Shown here: piece by piece, positions 26,407-34,917 of the stretch
Numbering within the stretch: the stretch's first letter is position 1
Layout of the letters: the number at the start of each line of letters is the position of its first letter
Assembly: GCA_024998755.1 (NCBI GenBank)
Contig: JACEUU010000003.1
Span: forward strand, 1,178,001-1,242,000
Length of the DNA: 64,000 bases
DNA from: Vampirovibrio sp.
Lineage (GTDB): Bacteria > Cyanobacteriota > Vampirovibrionia > Vampirovibrionales > JAJTHC01
Direction of reading: 5' to 3'
Made by a program: the position numbers and the translations under genes
Notes under the pieces: generated by a model
What the model was told of the DNA's origin: nothing
What the model saw: only the letters and a program-made list of their open reading frames with translations
Databases searched by the model: none

Positions 26407-27128
26407 ACCAATTAGCTATATCTTAAATTAACTCGGTGAAAGTAAATGGCTATGGCATGAATCAAATCACCCAAACACCGAGAGACGACTTTACCTCGTC
26501 GTTTAAACCGAGCAAACCAATGTCGCAAATCGCTCCAAGTCTGTTCTGCTGTATACGTTTCAGCCTTGCTTTGAACCAATTTTCCACTAGCAACACGGCA
26601 TTGTAGGCTTTCCAATGGTCAGCACAATAAACTTCAACCTTGAATAACTGAAGCCGTTTCCATAATTTTTTCAAGGTTTTAATGCCACGACAACCCACTT
26701 CCCAGTCCAAGATTCGCCTTGTTTCTCGACAAACAGCCACCCATACCCAGATTTTACGTTTTTTTCGGTAAGAAACGTGCAGAGTTCATCGAGCTCAACA
26801 ACAGTGGTTTGCTGTGGTTCTAACCGACAAGCAGTGGTGTCTATTTTACGAATTTGTTTGAGTACAGCAGGCGTTGAGACCCCAATTAAATTACCAATTT
26901 TTCGAAGGGAAAGCCCTGAAGCGTATAGCTGGGTTGGCTAGCTTCCATGTGATGGGTGCAAGCCCTTTCGGGGTTGAACGTGTATATTTACAGGCACACT
27001 TTTTGCATTGATACCGTTGCTTTTCTCCAATGAACCCTGCTTTAACTTTATCTAAACTACCACATTTTGGACACTGCATTTTAAATACTCCTTAATAGAC
27101 TTAAGGATATTATAATGGCTAATTAGGT
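26407..27128 (-). mobile_element. Degenerate IS1-family element
   Basis: About 720 bp bounded by weak inverted ends sharing ACCxAATTAGC. The interior encodes pieces of an IS1-type transposase in three frames. The boundaries are approximate. Confidence 0.6.
26412..27079 (-). pseudogene. IS1-type transposase, frameshifted
   Basis: The N-terminal zinc ribbon (MQCPKCGSLDKVKAGFIGEK, then QCKKCACKYTR) is intact from 27079. After it, LYASGLSLRKIGNLIGVST and VVELDELCTFL are in a second frame, WVWVAVCRETRRILDWEVG and VYCADHWKAYNAVL in a third, and HWFARFKRRGKVVSRC in yet another. IS1 uses one programmed shift between InsA and InsB; three or more shifts here indicate decay. One of the breaks is again at an A7 tract. 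Confidence 0.7.
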
Positions 27129-27193
27129 AAATGTCTCATAATAATAGGCACTACGGAACTTATTCTATCAAATAATAGAGCGAAATAGAATAA

Positions 27194-27236
27194 CACAATC
27201 CCCTCTATCTTCCTAAAGAAAAACGAGGGGATTGTG
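27194..27236 (-). terminator. Hairpin terminator behind tRNA-Ala
   Basis: CACAATCCCCTC (27194-27205) pairs with GAGGGGATTGTG (27225-27236) directly after the tRNA CCA end on the minus strand. The following T run is weak. Confidence 0.55.
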
Positions 27237-27311
27237 GTGGAGGCAGGGGGATTCGAACCGCCCGACCTATAGCGTGCGATGCTATCGCTCTACCAACTGA
27301 GCTATACCCCC
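27235..27311 (-). tRNA. tRNA-Ala(CGC)
   Basis: A full cloverleaf can be drawn on the minus strand, with CCA encoded. The acceptor is GGGGGTA with TGCCTCC, containing the G3-U70 wobble that identifies alanine tRNA. The D arm is GCTCAGTTGGTAGAGC. The anticodon stem ATAGC/GCTAT has loop ATCGCAC, giving anticodon CGC. The T loop is TTCGAAT. Confidence 0.93.
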
Positions 27312-27360
27312 ACGAAATACGGAAAAATCTAATTCTTTCATTATGGCTCAAGCAAGCCAA

Positions 27361-27396
27361 AAATCAAGCCTCTCGAAGAAACGGAAGGCTTGATTT
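27361..27396 (-). terminator. Terminator of the glutamine-rich gene
   Basis: AAATCAAGCCT pairs with AGGCTTGATTT, with a T run on the minus strand. It starts 21 bases after the stop of the minus-strand gene at 27417. Confidence 0.7.
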
Positions 27397-27416
27397 GAAT
27401 AGTAAAGTTAAATAGT

Positions 27417-28694
27417 CTATCTGTTAATAATTTGTCCGCCAGCCGTAGCATAAGGAGGATATCCACCTTGAGCATCGTAAGGGTTGTATTGTTGTTGTTG
27501 TTGTTGTTGTTGTTGAGGCATACCATAACCTTGTTGCTGTTGTTGTTGCTGAGGCATACCATACCCTTGTTGCTGTTGTGGTTGTTGCTGAGGCATACCA
27601 TAACCTTGTTGCTGTTGTTGTTGTTGCTGAGGCATACCATAACCTTGCGGCGGCTGTTGTTGTTGCTGAGGCATACCATAACCTTGCATGGTTGGGCTTG
27701 CATTACCGTAACCAAAGCCTTGAGGGGCAGCACCCTGCATACCATAACCCTGCATGGTTGGGCTTGCATACCCTTGCCCAGCAGGCGGAGCGGTTTGGAT
27801 TTGTCCATTCACAATAGGGCTAGAATACCCCTGTAATACTTGCGGATTCATTAACGCTTGAAGCTGATTACCTTGCTGGCTACTACCCGCATCAACAGGG
27901 CTAGTAACTTGCGATAAATTCGTTGGGTTGATTAAGTTTTGTAGCGTAGATTGCTGTTGACTTACGCCATTAGCCACTGGGCTAACCAAGGATTGAATCC
28001 CTGTTTGAGGTTGTGCTTGTATTTGAAACTGTTGCAATTGCTGTTGTTGTTGTAGCTGTAATTGTTGAAATGCAGCTTCTTGTTGAGCTTGCAGTTGCAA
28101 ATTTTGCAACTGGGCTTGGTACTGTGTTTGTTGCTGTTGAACTTGCCGTTGTTGTATTAAATATTGTAAGTTCAAGGTTTGCAATTGGATTTGTTGTTGA
28201 AGTTGAGTAATGGATTGGTCAACCCCAATACCACCTTGCTGAGGCATCTGCTGAAAGCTACCCTGTTGTTGTAGAGGTAAGGTCGAAAACCCTTGTTGCG
28301 TAGACTGTTGCGGTGCAAAAACAGAACCAGTTTGCCCAGCCCCCATCATCTGCCCCATCACGTTACCCGTACCAATAGCTAATCCGCCACCCAATGAAGC
28401 ATTCTGCAATAGGGGGGCATTATACAAGCTATCAATACTGGCATTTAAAGGGTTATTAGGAGAAAATTGAGATACTGGCATGTTAAAGTTAGGGATTTGA
28501 GAATAAGCCATTGTTTCAATTAAAGGGCTTATAGCTGGGTTACCCGTAAAAAGAAATAACTGCCCGCGTAAATCTTGAGCTAAGCCACTACCATATTGGC
28601 TGGTAAAATTAGGAAGTCCCAAACTTTGCGTCAAATTTCTAGGTAGTGCAGGCGGTTGTTGCGTTGGACCACCAATAGCAAAACTCATCATCAT
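27417..28694 (-). CDS. Glutamine-rich repeat protein, unknown function
   Basis: I chose the ATG run at 28694 (three ATGs, MMMSFAIGGPTQQ) because AAAGGAAA lies upstream; the frame is open further back. The protein is 425 residues. The first 150 are ordinary but unknown. A long Gln-rich middle (QQQ, LQLQAQ) follows. The C-terminal 140 residues are tandem units of SPTMQGYG and then GYGMPQQQQQ with varying Gln runs. Prion-like low-complexity domains look like this. There is no signal peptide I can see, so location is unclear. The CAA/CAG repeats could change length by slippage. Confidence 0.75.
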   Translation of the reverse strand: MMMSFAIGGPTQQPPALPRNLTQSLGLPNFTSQYGSGLAQDLRGQLFLFTGNPAISPLIETMAYSQIPNFNMPVSQFSPNNPLNASIDSLYNAPLLQNASLGGGLAIGTGNVMGQMMGAGQTGSVFAPQQSTQQGFSTLPLQQQGSFQQMPQQGGIGVDQSITQLQQQIQLQTLNLQYLIQQRQVQQQQTQYQAQLQNLQLQAQQEAAFQQLQLQQQQQLQQFQIQAQPQTGIQSLVSPVANGVSQQQSTLQNLINPTNLSQVTSPVDAGSSQQGNQLQALMNPQVLQGYSSPIVNGQIQTAPPAGQGYASPTMQGYGMQGAAPQGFGYGNASPTMQGYGMPQQQQQPPQGYGMPQQQQQQQQGYGMPQQQPQQQQGYGMPQQQQQQQGYGMPQQQQQQQQQYNPYDAQGGYPPYATAGGQIINR

Positions 28695-28953
28695 ATCGTT
28701 TATTTCCTTTATAGTAGGTTGGTTATTTGGTTGATTTTTAAAATTGGTCAAAATTGCATACTGGTAAATTAAAATCTGTTTTAACACTTTGGAATAGACT
28801 GAAGCGTGAAGATTCTACAAACTAATAAACAAACCCATCAAATGAACATTGCCTAAGTCCCCATTAAATTGATACAATCTGTTACAATAAAGACAGATAA
28901 TACCTAAGAATAGCCGTTAGAAGGTTGGATATCGTCATCGGCTATACAACATC

Positions 28954-29035
28954 GGGGGGCGTACACAGAGGTACCGCCCCTACGGCAATCTAAAAAAACC
29001 TTTCTGTAGGTAGGGGACGACCTGCGTGTCGTCCC
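28954..29035. repeat. Two hairpins of the GCCCCTAC class upstream of fliI
   Basis: The first hairpin spans about 28954-28985 (GGGGGGCGTAC with GTACCGCCCC). The second is perfect: GGGACGAC at 29014-29021 and GTCGTCCC at 29028-29035. The remaining upstream stretch 28695-28953 is AT-rich with no gene and probably holds the promoters of the glutamine-rich gene and of fliI. Confidence 0.6.
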
Positions 29036-30537
29036 GCTCCAAGACTTTACGATTTTTTATTATTAGAAACAACCCCACCTTGAACGATTCACTATTTGGT
29101 AAAGGCAAAAACCGAAGAAGTACGTATGAAGCCACCCTTCAGCTACCAAAAACTTCTACGGCTATTGGTCAAAAAAAATCTATCACCGCCGATGGCATTG
29201 AACTTTCCGCCTTAGATGGGTGGTTTCGTACCCTGCAACAACACCTAAAACATAACCCATACCCCAGTTTCGGTACAGTTGAACGCCTTGTAGGGCTCAT
29301 GCTTGAAACCAAAGGTCCGAAAGCCAAATTGGGCGATGTATGCTTGGTAGAAACGCAGTCTTCCAATAACCATCAAGCGGAAAAGCAGTTTTTACCTACG
29401 GAAGTCGTTGGGTTTAGAGAAGGAAGGCTGTTGTTAATGCCCCTAGGGGAAATGACCAGCCTCGGGCTAGGTTCTCGGGTGTGGAATACGGGAAAATCCC
29501 TTCAAGTCAACGTAGGCAATGAATTACTAGGTAGAGTGCTAGATGGGCTAGGCAACCCAATTGATGACCGCTTTCCGCTTTCAGGGTTTGAAACAGTCTC
29601 TGTGGCCGGGCAACCACCCCACCCCCTCGGTCGGCAAGAAATTAACGAGCCTCTGCCGATGGGGATTAAATCAATCGACAGTTTTTTGACGTTGGGCAAA
29701 GGGCAACGGGTCGGGATTTTTGCAGGTTCAGGCGTAGGAAAAAGTACCACACTAGGCATGATTGCCCGAAATTCAGAAGCGGATATGAGCGTGATTGCCT
29801 TGATTGGCGAACGGGGTCGGGAAGTTCGGGATTTTATGGAAAACGCCTTGGGCGAAGAAGGCTTAAAACGAAGCGTCGTTATTGTGGCTACCGCCGAACA
29901 ACCTGCGTTGGTTAAAATCAAAGCGAGTTTGGTAGCAACTGCCATTGCGGAACATTTCAGAGACCAAGGCAAGCAGGTTCTGCTCATGATGGATTCACTC
30001 ACTCGGGTTGCCATGGCACTACGGGAAGTTGGCTTGGCTGTGGGTGAACCGCCGGCTACACGGGGGTATCCGCCTAGTGTGTTTGCGTATATGCCTCGGT
30101 TGTTAGAACGTGCAGGCATGGGGGAAACAGGGGCTATTACAGGGCTTTACACCGTGTTGGTTGAAGGTGATGACTTCAACGAACCCATTGCGGATTTGGT
30201 TCGGGGGTTGTTGGATGGACACATTATTTTAAGCAGGCAATTAGCCCAGCAGAACCACTTTCCAGCGGTGGATGTGGGACAATCCGTCAGCCGACTGTTT
30301 TTACAACTAGCTAGCCCTGAACATAAAGAACAAGCAGGGATTTTGAGAGACTTGATGACGACTTATCAAAAGAATGAAGATTTATTGAGCGTCGGGGCTT
30401 ACATTGCGGGGGGTAACCCGAAGTTGGATTTAGCGGTGCAACTGAAACCAGCGTTGGATGCCTTTTTGAAGCAATCCGTAGATGAAGCGTTTGCGTATGA
30501 GGATACCTTGGCGTTATTGCAACAATTAGGTAGTTAG
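29026..30537 (+). CDS. fliI: Flagellar export ATPase FliI
   Basis: Energises the flagellar type III export gate. The P-loop AGSGVGKST is near residue 233, followed by VIALIGERGREVRDFME and the Walker B region VLLMMDSLTRVA, then GEPPATRGYPPSVFAYMPRLLERAG, a hallmark of FliI. About 503 residues from the GTG at 29026; the conserved part begins only near residue 58. The start is uncertain: this GTG lies in a palindromic repeat, and TTG at 29080 is an alternative. fliH and fliJ, its usual neighbours, are missing here; its 3' end lies 43 bases from IS copy 3. Confidence 0.92.
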   Translation: MSSRSKTLRFFIIRNNPTLNDSLFGKGKNRRSTYEATLQLPKTSTAIGQKKSITADGIELSALDGWFRTLQQHLKHNPYPSFGTVERLVGLMLETKGPKAKLGDVCLVETQSSNNHQAEKQFLPTEVVGFREGRLLLMPLGEMTSLGLGSRVWNTGKSLQVNVGNELLGRVLDGLGNPIDDRFPLSGFETVSVAGQPPHPLGRQEINEPLPMGIKSIDSFLTLGKGQRVGIFAGSGVGKSTTLGMIARNSEADMSVIALIGERGREVRDFMENALGEEGLKRSVVIVATAEQPALVKIKASLVATAIAEHFRDQGKQVLLMMDSLTRVAMALREVGLAVGEPPATRGYPPSVFAYMPRLLERAGMGETGAITGLYTVLVEGDDFNEPIADLVRGLLDGHIILSRQLAQQNHFPAVDVGQSVSRLFLQLASPEHKEQAGILRDLMTTYQKNEDLLSVGAYIAGGNPKLDLAVQLKPALDAFLKQSVDEAFAYEDTLALLQQLGS

Positions 30538-30580
30538 TATTAATAATATATTATTACGTTACATAAAGTAATAATCTCTT

Positions 30581-31738
30581 GAAGTTACGGAATAAGGGTG
30601 TGCAGGTGGGAGTAGTGAGTGTTTTTTAATAAAATTCAACCAAAAATGCTCAAAAAATAGAACAATACCCCTTGTTTCCACTCTTTTCGGATCATAATTA
30701 CCTAAAAACCATACAAGAATCCACTAAAACCTACCCCCCTCCTCACCAAAAAACCATACCGACGACAATTATACCCAAATGCCAAGCCCAAAATCTCCGC
30801 AGAAACACGCACTAACCCACGACAAGACACACGAACCTTCTTAAACACCGTCTTCCAACCCGCAAACACATGCTCCACCCTAGCCCGAACCTTAGAAAGC
30901 AACCCATTAAACCGCTTCTGCGAAGCCGTCAACTCAGGCGTTGGTTCATGCTGCTTACCCCGAACACGACGCTTAATAATCCTCGGCTGTATCCCCAACG
31001 CCTTCAAATCCTTCTCCTTACCCACATACCCACTATCCGCACCAACAGTCTGCTCATCGCCCACCAGTACAGGCAGTAAACTCTGACTGTCATGCACATT
31101 GGCACCAGTAACAACCACCTTGCGAATCAACTTGCTTTTAGCATCCACATTAACCGTGGCACTGTAACCAAAGCCTTTGTAGCCATAAGTGGCATCAGGG
31201 TCGCTCTGGTCTTCAGGCTTTTTTCTCTGTTTGCTATTGGCTTTAATAAAGGTGGCATCTACCAAGTTGCCTTCTTTAAGAATGAGGTTGTTCTCTTGGA
31301 AGAAGGTGTCTAAGGCTAAGAAAAGGGCTTCTTGGGCTGGGGTGTTTTGCAGTTCGTGTTGGAAGTTTTCGAGTGTCGTGGCTTCAGGGATGGGGGATTC
31401 TAAGGAGAAGCCGAGAAACTTTCGGAAGGAGAGTCTGTCGTGGCATTGAAATTCGGTTTGTTCATAGGAGAGATTGAACCATATTTTGAGGAGGTTCATT
31501 TTGAGCAGTAGTAGGCGTTTGTAGGGTGGTCTGCCGTTGGGTTTGTGGTGGATGTGTGTTTTGAGGATGGTTTCAAATAGTTGCCATGGTAGGGTTTGGT
31601 TCATTTCCTCTAGGAATTTGTGGGTGGGGGTGGCTTGTTGAATTTGGATGTCGGCAAAGGTAGTCATGGGGGTGGGGTATCCTATGAGAGGTGGAATAAT
31701 GTCCCTTCTATTTTACCTTGCCCTTTTTCCGTAACTTC
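30581..31738 (-). mobile_element. IS5-type insertion sequence, copy 3 (1158 bp)
   Basis: Same ends as the other copies; one extra base lies near the transposase stop codon. Same orientation as copy 1, opposite to copy 2. No target duplication is visible (left TCTT, right AATT), which would be expected if this copy had taken part in a rearrangement. Confidence 0.9.
30702..31667 (-). CDS. IS5-type transposase, copy 3, C-terminally extended
   Basis: Identical in layout to copies 1 and 2, with D137, D211 and E265 present. Where copy 1 has CCTAACCCC, this copy has CCTACCCCCC. The original stop is lost, and the protein gains ten residues (VGFSGFLYGF) before the next stop. The catalytic core is unaffected. 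Confidence 0.9.
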   Translation of the reverse strand: MTTFADIQIQQATPTHKFLEEMNQTLPWQLFETILKTHIHHKPNGRPPYKRLLLLKMNLLKIWFNLSYEQTEFQCHDRLSFRKFLGFSLESPIPEATTLENFQHELQNTPAQEALFLALDTFFQENNLILKEGNLVDATFIKANSKQRKKPEDQSDPDATYGYKGFGYSATVNVDAKSKLIRKVVVTGANVHDSQSLLPVLVGDEQTVGADSGYVGKEKDLKALGIQPRIIKRRVRGKQHEPTPELTASQKRFNGLLSKVRARVEHVFAGWKTVFKKVRVSCRGLVRVSAEILGLAFGYNCRRYGFLVRRGVGFSGFLYGF

Positions 31739-31945
31739 AATTGTATTTGCCATAACCTTTGTAATCGTTATTTGCAAACATCTTCCAGTGAAACTTTACC
31801 CAACTTAAAAAATATTTACAGTTACAATACTTGATAAATTATTGACGCAATTCTTTATGAAGTGTATGATACTTCTTGATAATTTTTTTCGATAGTCAGC
31901 TTTGTAATTTAAGCAACATTTATAATAAAAATAAAGGATTAGTTA

Positions 31946-33259
31946 ATGTTTAATTGTGCTATCAGTACTCCTAGTTTAACACCAAGGAATAACGCTATTA
32001 CGGCAACAAACAAACAAACAAGAGAGGGCATTTCCTTTAAACCGCTTGTTTTTTCATTCACAGATATTTTATATCCTAACAAACAAATGGCTCAAAAAAT
32101 ATCCGATGAAATAGGTCTGCATGGTATTATTGCTGTTACTTTACCAGCAGAGGAACAACTGTTATTAGAGCAATTACGAAAAACAAATGAAGCTGTTTTT
32201 TCATTACCTCATGAAACATTAAAAGCCTATCATTTTGGGAACAATAGAAGAACTCAAACCGACACACAATTACCAACTGGTGAGACGATTCCCGCAGGCA
32301 CCCGATTACCAATGGCTGGTTATTTGCATTCAGAAACACCAATGGATCAAATTAAATGGAAAGCCACTATCCCTACCAGTACTTCTGGTACAGCTAATAT
32401 GGGTGTTGTATCTTATAATGAAGTGTATGAACGGGTTTATACACCTAAATTATTTAGAGGCTCTCCCAATGCCTTAATTCCCCCCAATCAAAATCCTAGT
32501 ACTTCGGATATTGATTTTGAACAAACGTGGCTGGGCAGTATGAAGCTGTTAGAGTCGATCAATAATGCGGTAATTGGGGCTTTAGCTAAAGCAAACGACT
32601 GGAGTAATGAAGTATTAGAGCCTATGTTAGCACAGCCAACAAAACATCATCCGACAGATTCTTTTAGATTAGCTCATTTACCCACGGTAGCACCAAACGG
32701 ATTACCCAACACCAGTAACGATGAACGAATCATACGTTTTGATGGACACGTTGACAGAAGCTCTATTACCACGGCACTGCCAGCAGCTTCTTTACCAGGA
32801 TTACAAATAGCTTTTTCAGGAGAAAAGTTGATGAGAGATATTGAGTCTCCTGATATCACCCAAAAAATAGTCTATGTTGTTTCTGGACATTTTTTAAATA
32901 AATTAACTGGTGGACAATACACAGGCTCATTACATAGAGTAGTAGGTACACCTGAACAAATGAAAAAAGCACGTTACTCGGAGGTTTACTTTAAAGCACC
33001 TAGTTCAGATGCACCATGGCGTTTGTTAAATGCCCCAGAAGAACACTTAGTGCTACCCACAGAAGACAAAATGCCAATAATTGAAGGAAGACTATGGACA
33101 GCCTTCAAAGCATTACCAAGACCTAGCCTGACAACAGAAAAAGCAACTCTTCCCTTTAATTCAGCGTGGTATGATTATTTGTACCCACGGGCTGTAAAAA
33201 ATAGGTTAGATCAAATTGTTGCATACAAACAAAAACTTGTAGAACGATTTGGTAGCTAA
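31946..33259 (+). CDS. 2-oxoglutarate/Fe(II) oxygenase, isopenicillin N synthase-like
   Basis: A 437-residue protein with both halves of the IPNS-like fold. The N-terminal DIOX_N-type region is QMAQKISDEIGLHGIIAVTL with VFSLPHETLKAYHFG. The catalytic half has the iron ligands H268-V-D270 and H330 (GSLHRVV), and R343-Y-S345 to hold 2-oxoglutarate. GLQI and YTGSLHRVV fit the core pattern closely. A long insertion between the two halves (about residues 105-260) is unusual. The substrate is unknown. It has its own upstream region with an IS copy beyond it; the beta-glucosidase downstream is convergent. Confidence 0.8.
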   Translation: MFNCAISTPSLTPRNNAITATNKQTREGISFKPLVFSFTDILYPNKQMAQKISDEIGLHGIIAVTLPAEEQLLLEQLRKTNEAVFSLPHETLKAYHFGNNRRTQTDTQLPTGETIPAGTRLPMAGYLHSETPMDQIKWKATIPTSTSGTANMGVVSYNEVYERVYTPKLFRGSPNALIPPNQNPSTSDIDFEQTWLGSMKLLESINNAVIGALAKANDWSNEVLEPMLAQPTKHHPTDSFRLAHLPTVAPNGLPNTSNDERIIRFDGHVDRSSITTALPAASLPGLQIAFSGEKLMRDIESPDITQKIVYVVSGHFLNKLTGGQYTGSLHRVVGTPEQMKKARYSEVYFKAPSSDAPWRLLNAPEEHLVLPTEDKMPIIEGRLWTAFKALPRPSLTTEKATLPFNSAWYDYLYPRAVKNRLDQIVAYKQKLVERFGS

Positions 33260-33273
33260 TACCGATTCTCCGT

Positions 33274-34740
33274 TTAAAACCCATTATTGGTGATAATTTG
33301 CTGATAGGCGGTGGCACTATCCTTCCAAGTGCGTTGTTGGGTGGCAAAATCAACATGAATCAACCCAAACCGAGCCTTATACCCCGAAAGCCACTCAAAA
33401 TTATCAAACGCAGACCAGTAATAATAGCCCTTCAAATTCACGCCATTATCAATCGCCTTCTTAGCAGAAACCAAATGATCCTTCAAATAAGCAATCCGCA
33501 AGGCATCATGCACCTGCCCATCCACTAAGGTGTCATCCGCCGTGCCATAGCCCGCCCCGTTTTCAGTAACAATAATAGCAGGGTGGTTATAAGTGGTGTC
33601 AATACGCCGCATCAGCTCATAAAGCCCATCTGGGTAAGATTCCCCATTATAAGCCTTCCACTGGTTCGGGTTGGGTTGAATTTTTAGCCCAAAATGAACG
33701 GATTGGGCATCTGCCCCCACCCGCAAGGGTGAATAATAATTAATCCCGATGAAATCGCCTCGGTTCGCCTTTAAAAACGCTAAATCGCCCGATTTTATTT
33801 TCATCGGGGCATAGTGTTCGTACAAAGCTTTAATATCCTCAGGGTAAGCCCCCCGTAAGGCAGGGTCTAAAAACCACCGATTCATAATCCCATCTTCAAT
33901 TTTCGACAGTTTAAAATCTTGCGTAGAAGCCGTAGCCGCATACACGGGCGATAAATTCAAGGTAATGCCAATTTGCCCTTTATATCCAAGGCTTCTGTAG
34001 GTTTGAATGGCTTTGGCGTTTGCCATCATTAAATGATGAGTTTTAGTCGCCTGTTTTGCCATGACGGCATTAGGTAATTCAAACGGATGGTTAGGCGGTG
34101 CTGGGAAGGTGGGGTGAATGCGGTTGCCTATGAGCGGTTCAAAAATCATTAAATCAATATACGGTTCGTTAAACGTTATCCAAGTATCCACACGGTTGCC
34201 AAATGATTGAAACGCCAGTTTGGCGAAGTTTGTATACCAATCGATACTTTTACGGTTACCCCAGCCTCCTTGGTTGGCTAGTGCTTGGGGGTAATCCCAA
34301 TGAAAGAGGGTTATAGCGGGTTTAATATCGTTCGCCAGCAGTTCATTAATCAAATTATTGTAATAATCAATCCCTGCTTGGTTGACCTTGCCAGTGCCTT
34401 CAGGTAATAGCCGTGCCCAAGAAAGTGAAAAACGATAACTTTTGATGCCCAGCTTTTTTAGTAGAGCAATATCTTCTTTGTAGCGGTGATATTGGTCTAT
34501 CGCCACGTTGCCCGTATCGCCATTAGAAATATTGTGTTGGTTGGTGTAGGTATCCCATACGGAAACGCCTTTACCGTCTTCTTGGTAAGCTCCTTCTACT
34601 TGGTAGGAAGCGGTTGCTGATCCCCAAGTGAAATTGGCGGGGAATGTAACAGTATTGTTATTAGCGGAAGCAATTGGTAATGCAGCCGTAAAAGAAAAAA
34701 GTACAAACGCCAAAACACCGTTGATGAGGGGATATTTCAT
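33274..34740 (-). CDS. Secreted GH1 beta-glucosidase
   Basis: Retaining glycosidase cleaving beta-glucosides. I chose the ATG at 34740 because it gives a good signal peptide (MKYPLINGVLAFVLFSFTAA, cleavage after ASA); an upstream TTG would hide it. Catalytic residues: acid/base E192 in TFNEPY and nucleophile E393 in VTENGAGY. The GH1 start FPANFTWGSATASYQVEGA is standard. About 488 residues. Most bacterial GH1 enzymes are cytoplasmic, so export is notable and suggests use of extracellular or periplasmic beta-glucosides. It faces the oxygenase gene convergently, with 14 bases between the stops. Confidence 0.92.
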   Translation of the reverse strand: MKYPLINGVLAFVLFSFTAALPIASANNNTVTFPANFTWGSATASYQVEGAYQEDGKGVSVWDTYTNQHNISNGDTGNVAIDQYHRYKEDIALLKKLGIKSYRFSLSWARLLPEGTGKVNQAGIDYYNNLINELLANDIKPAITLFHWDYPQALANQGGWGNRKSIDWYTNFAKLAFQSFGNRVDTWITFNEPYIDLMIFEPLIGNRIHPTFPAPPNHPFELPNAVMAKQATKTHHLMMANAKAIQTYRSLGYKGQIGITLNLSPVYAATASTQDFKLSKIEDGIMNRWFLDPALRGAYPEDIKALYEHYAPMKIKSGDLAFLKANRGDFIGINYYSPLRVGADAQSVHFGLKIQPNPNQWKAYNGESYPDGLYELMRRIDTTYNHPAIIVTENGAGYGTADDTLVDGQVHDALRIAYLKDHLVSAKKAIDNGVNLKGYYYWSAFDNFEWLSGYKARFGLIHVDFATQQRTWKDSATAYQQIITNNGF

Positions 34741-34917
34741 TGAAGGAGGATCTTTCAAAGTGGGCTCATATTCGTAAAAACTATTTAACAACCATACAAG
34801 AATTTGTTGGTTTTAGCAATGCTCTGCTTTACAGAAAGTTGTGTTATGGGTTTAATGGTTTTATGTTTTAAACTTTTGATTTATTTTTTAAGCAATTTGA
34901 AAAGGTCTCCATCTATA

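Noticed and set aside
27475-27700. CRISPR-like regular repeats
   Set aside because: The periodicity is that of GYGMPQQQ codons inside a coding frame, not of direct repeats with unique spacers.
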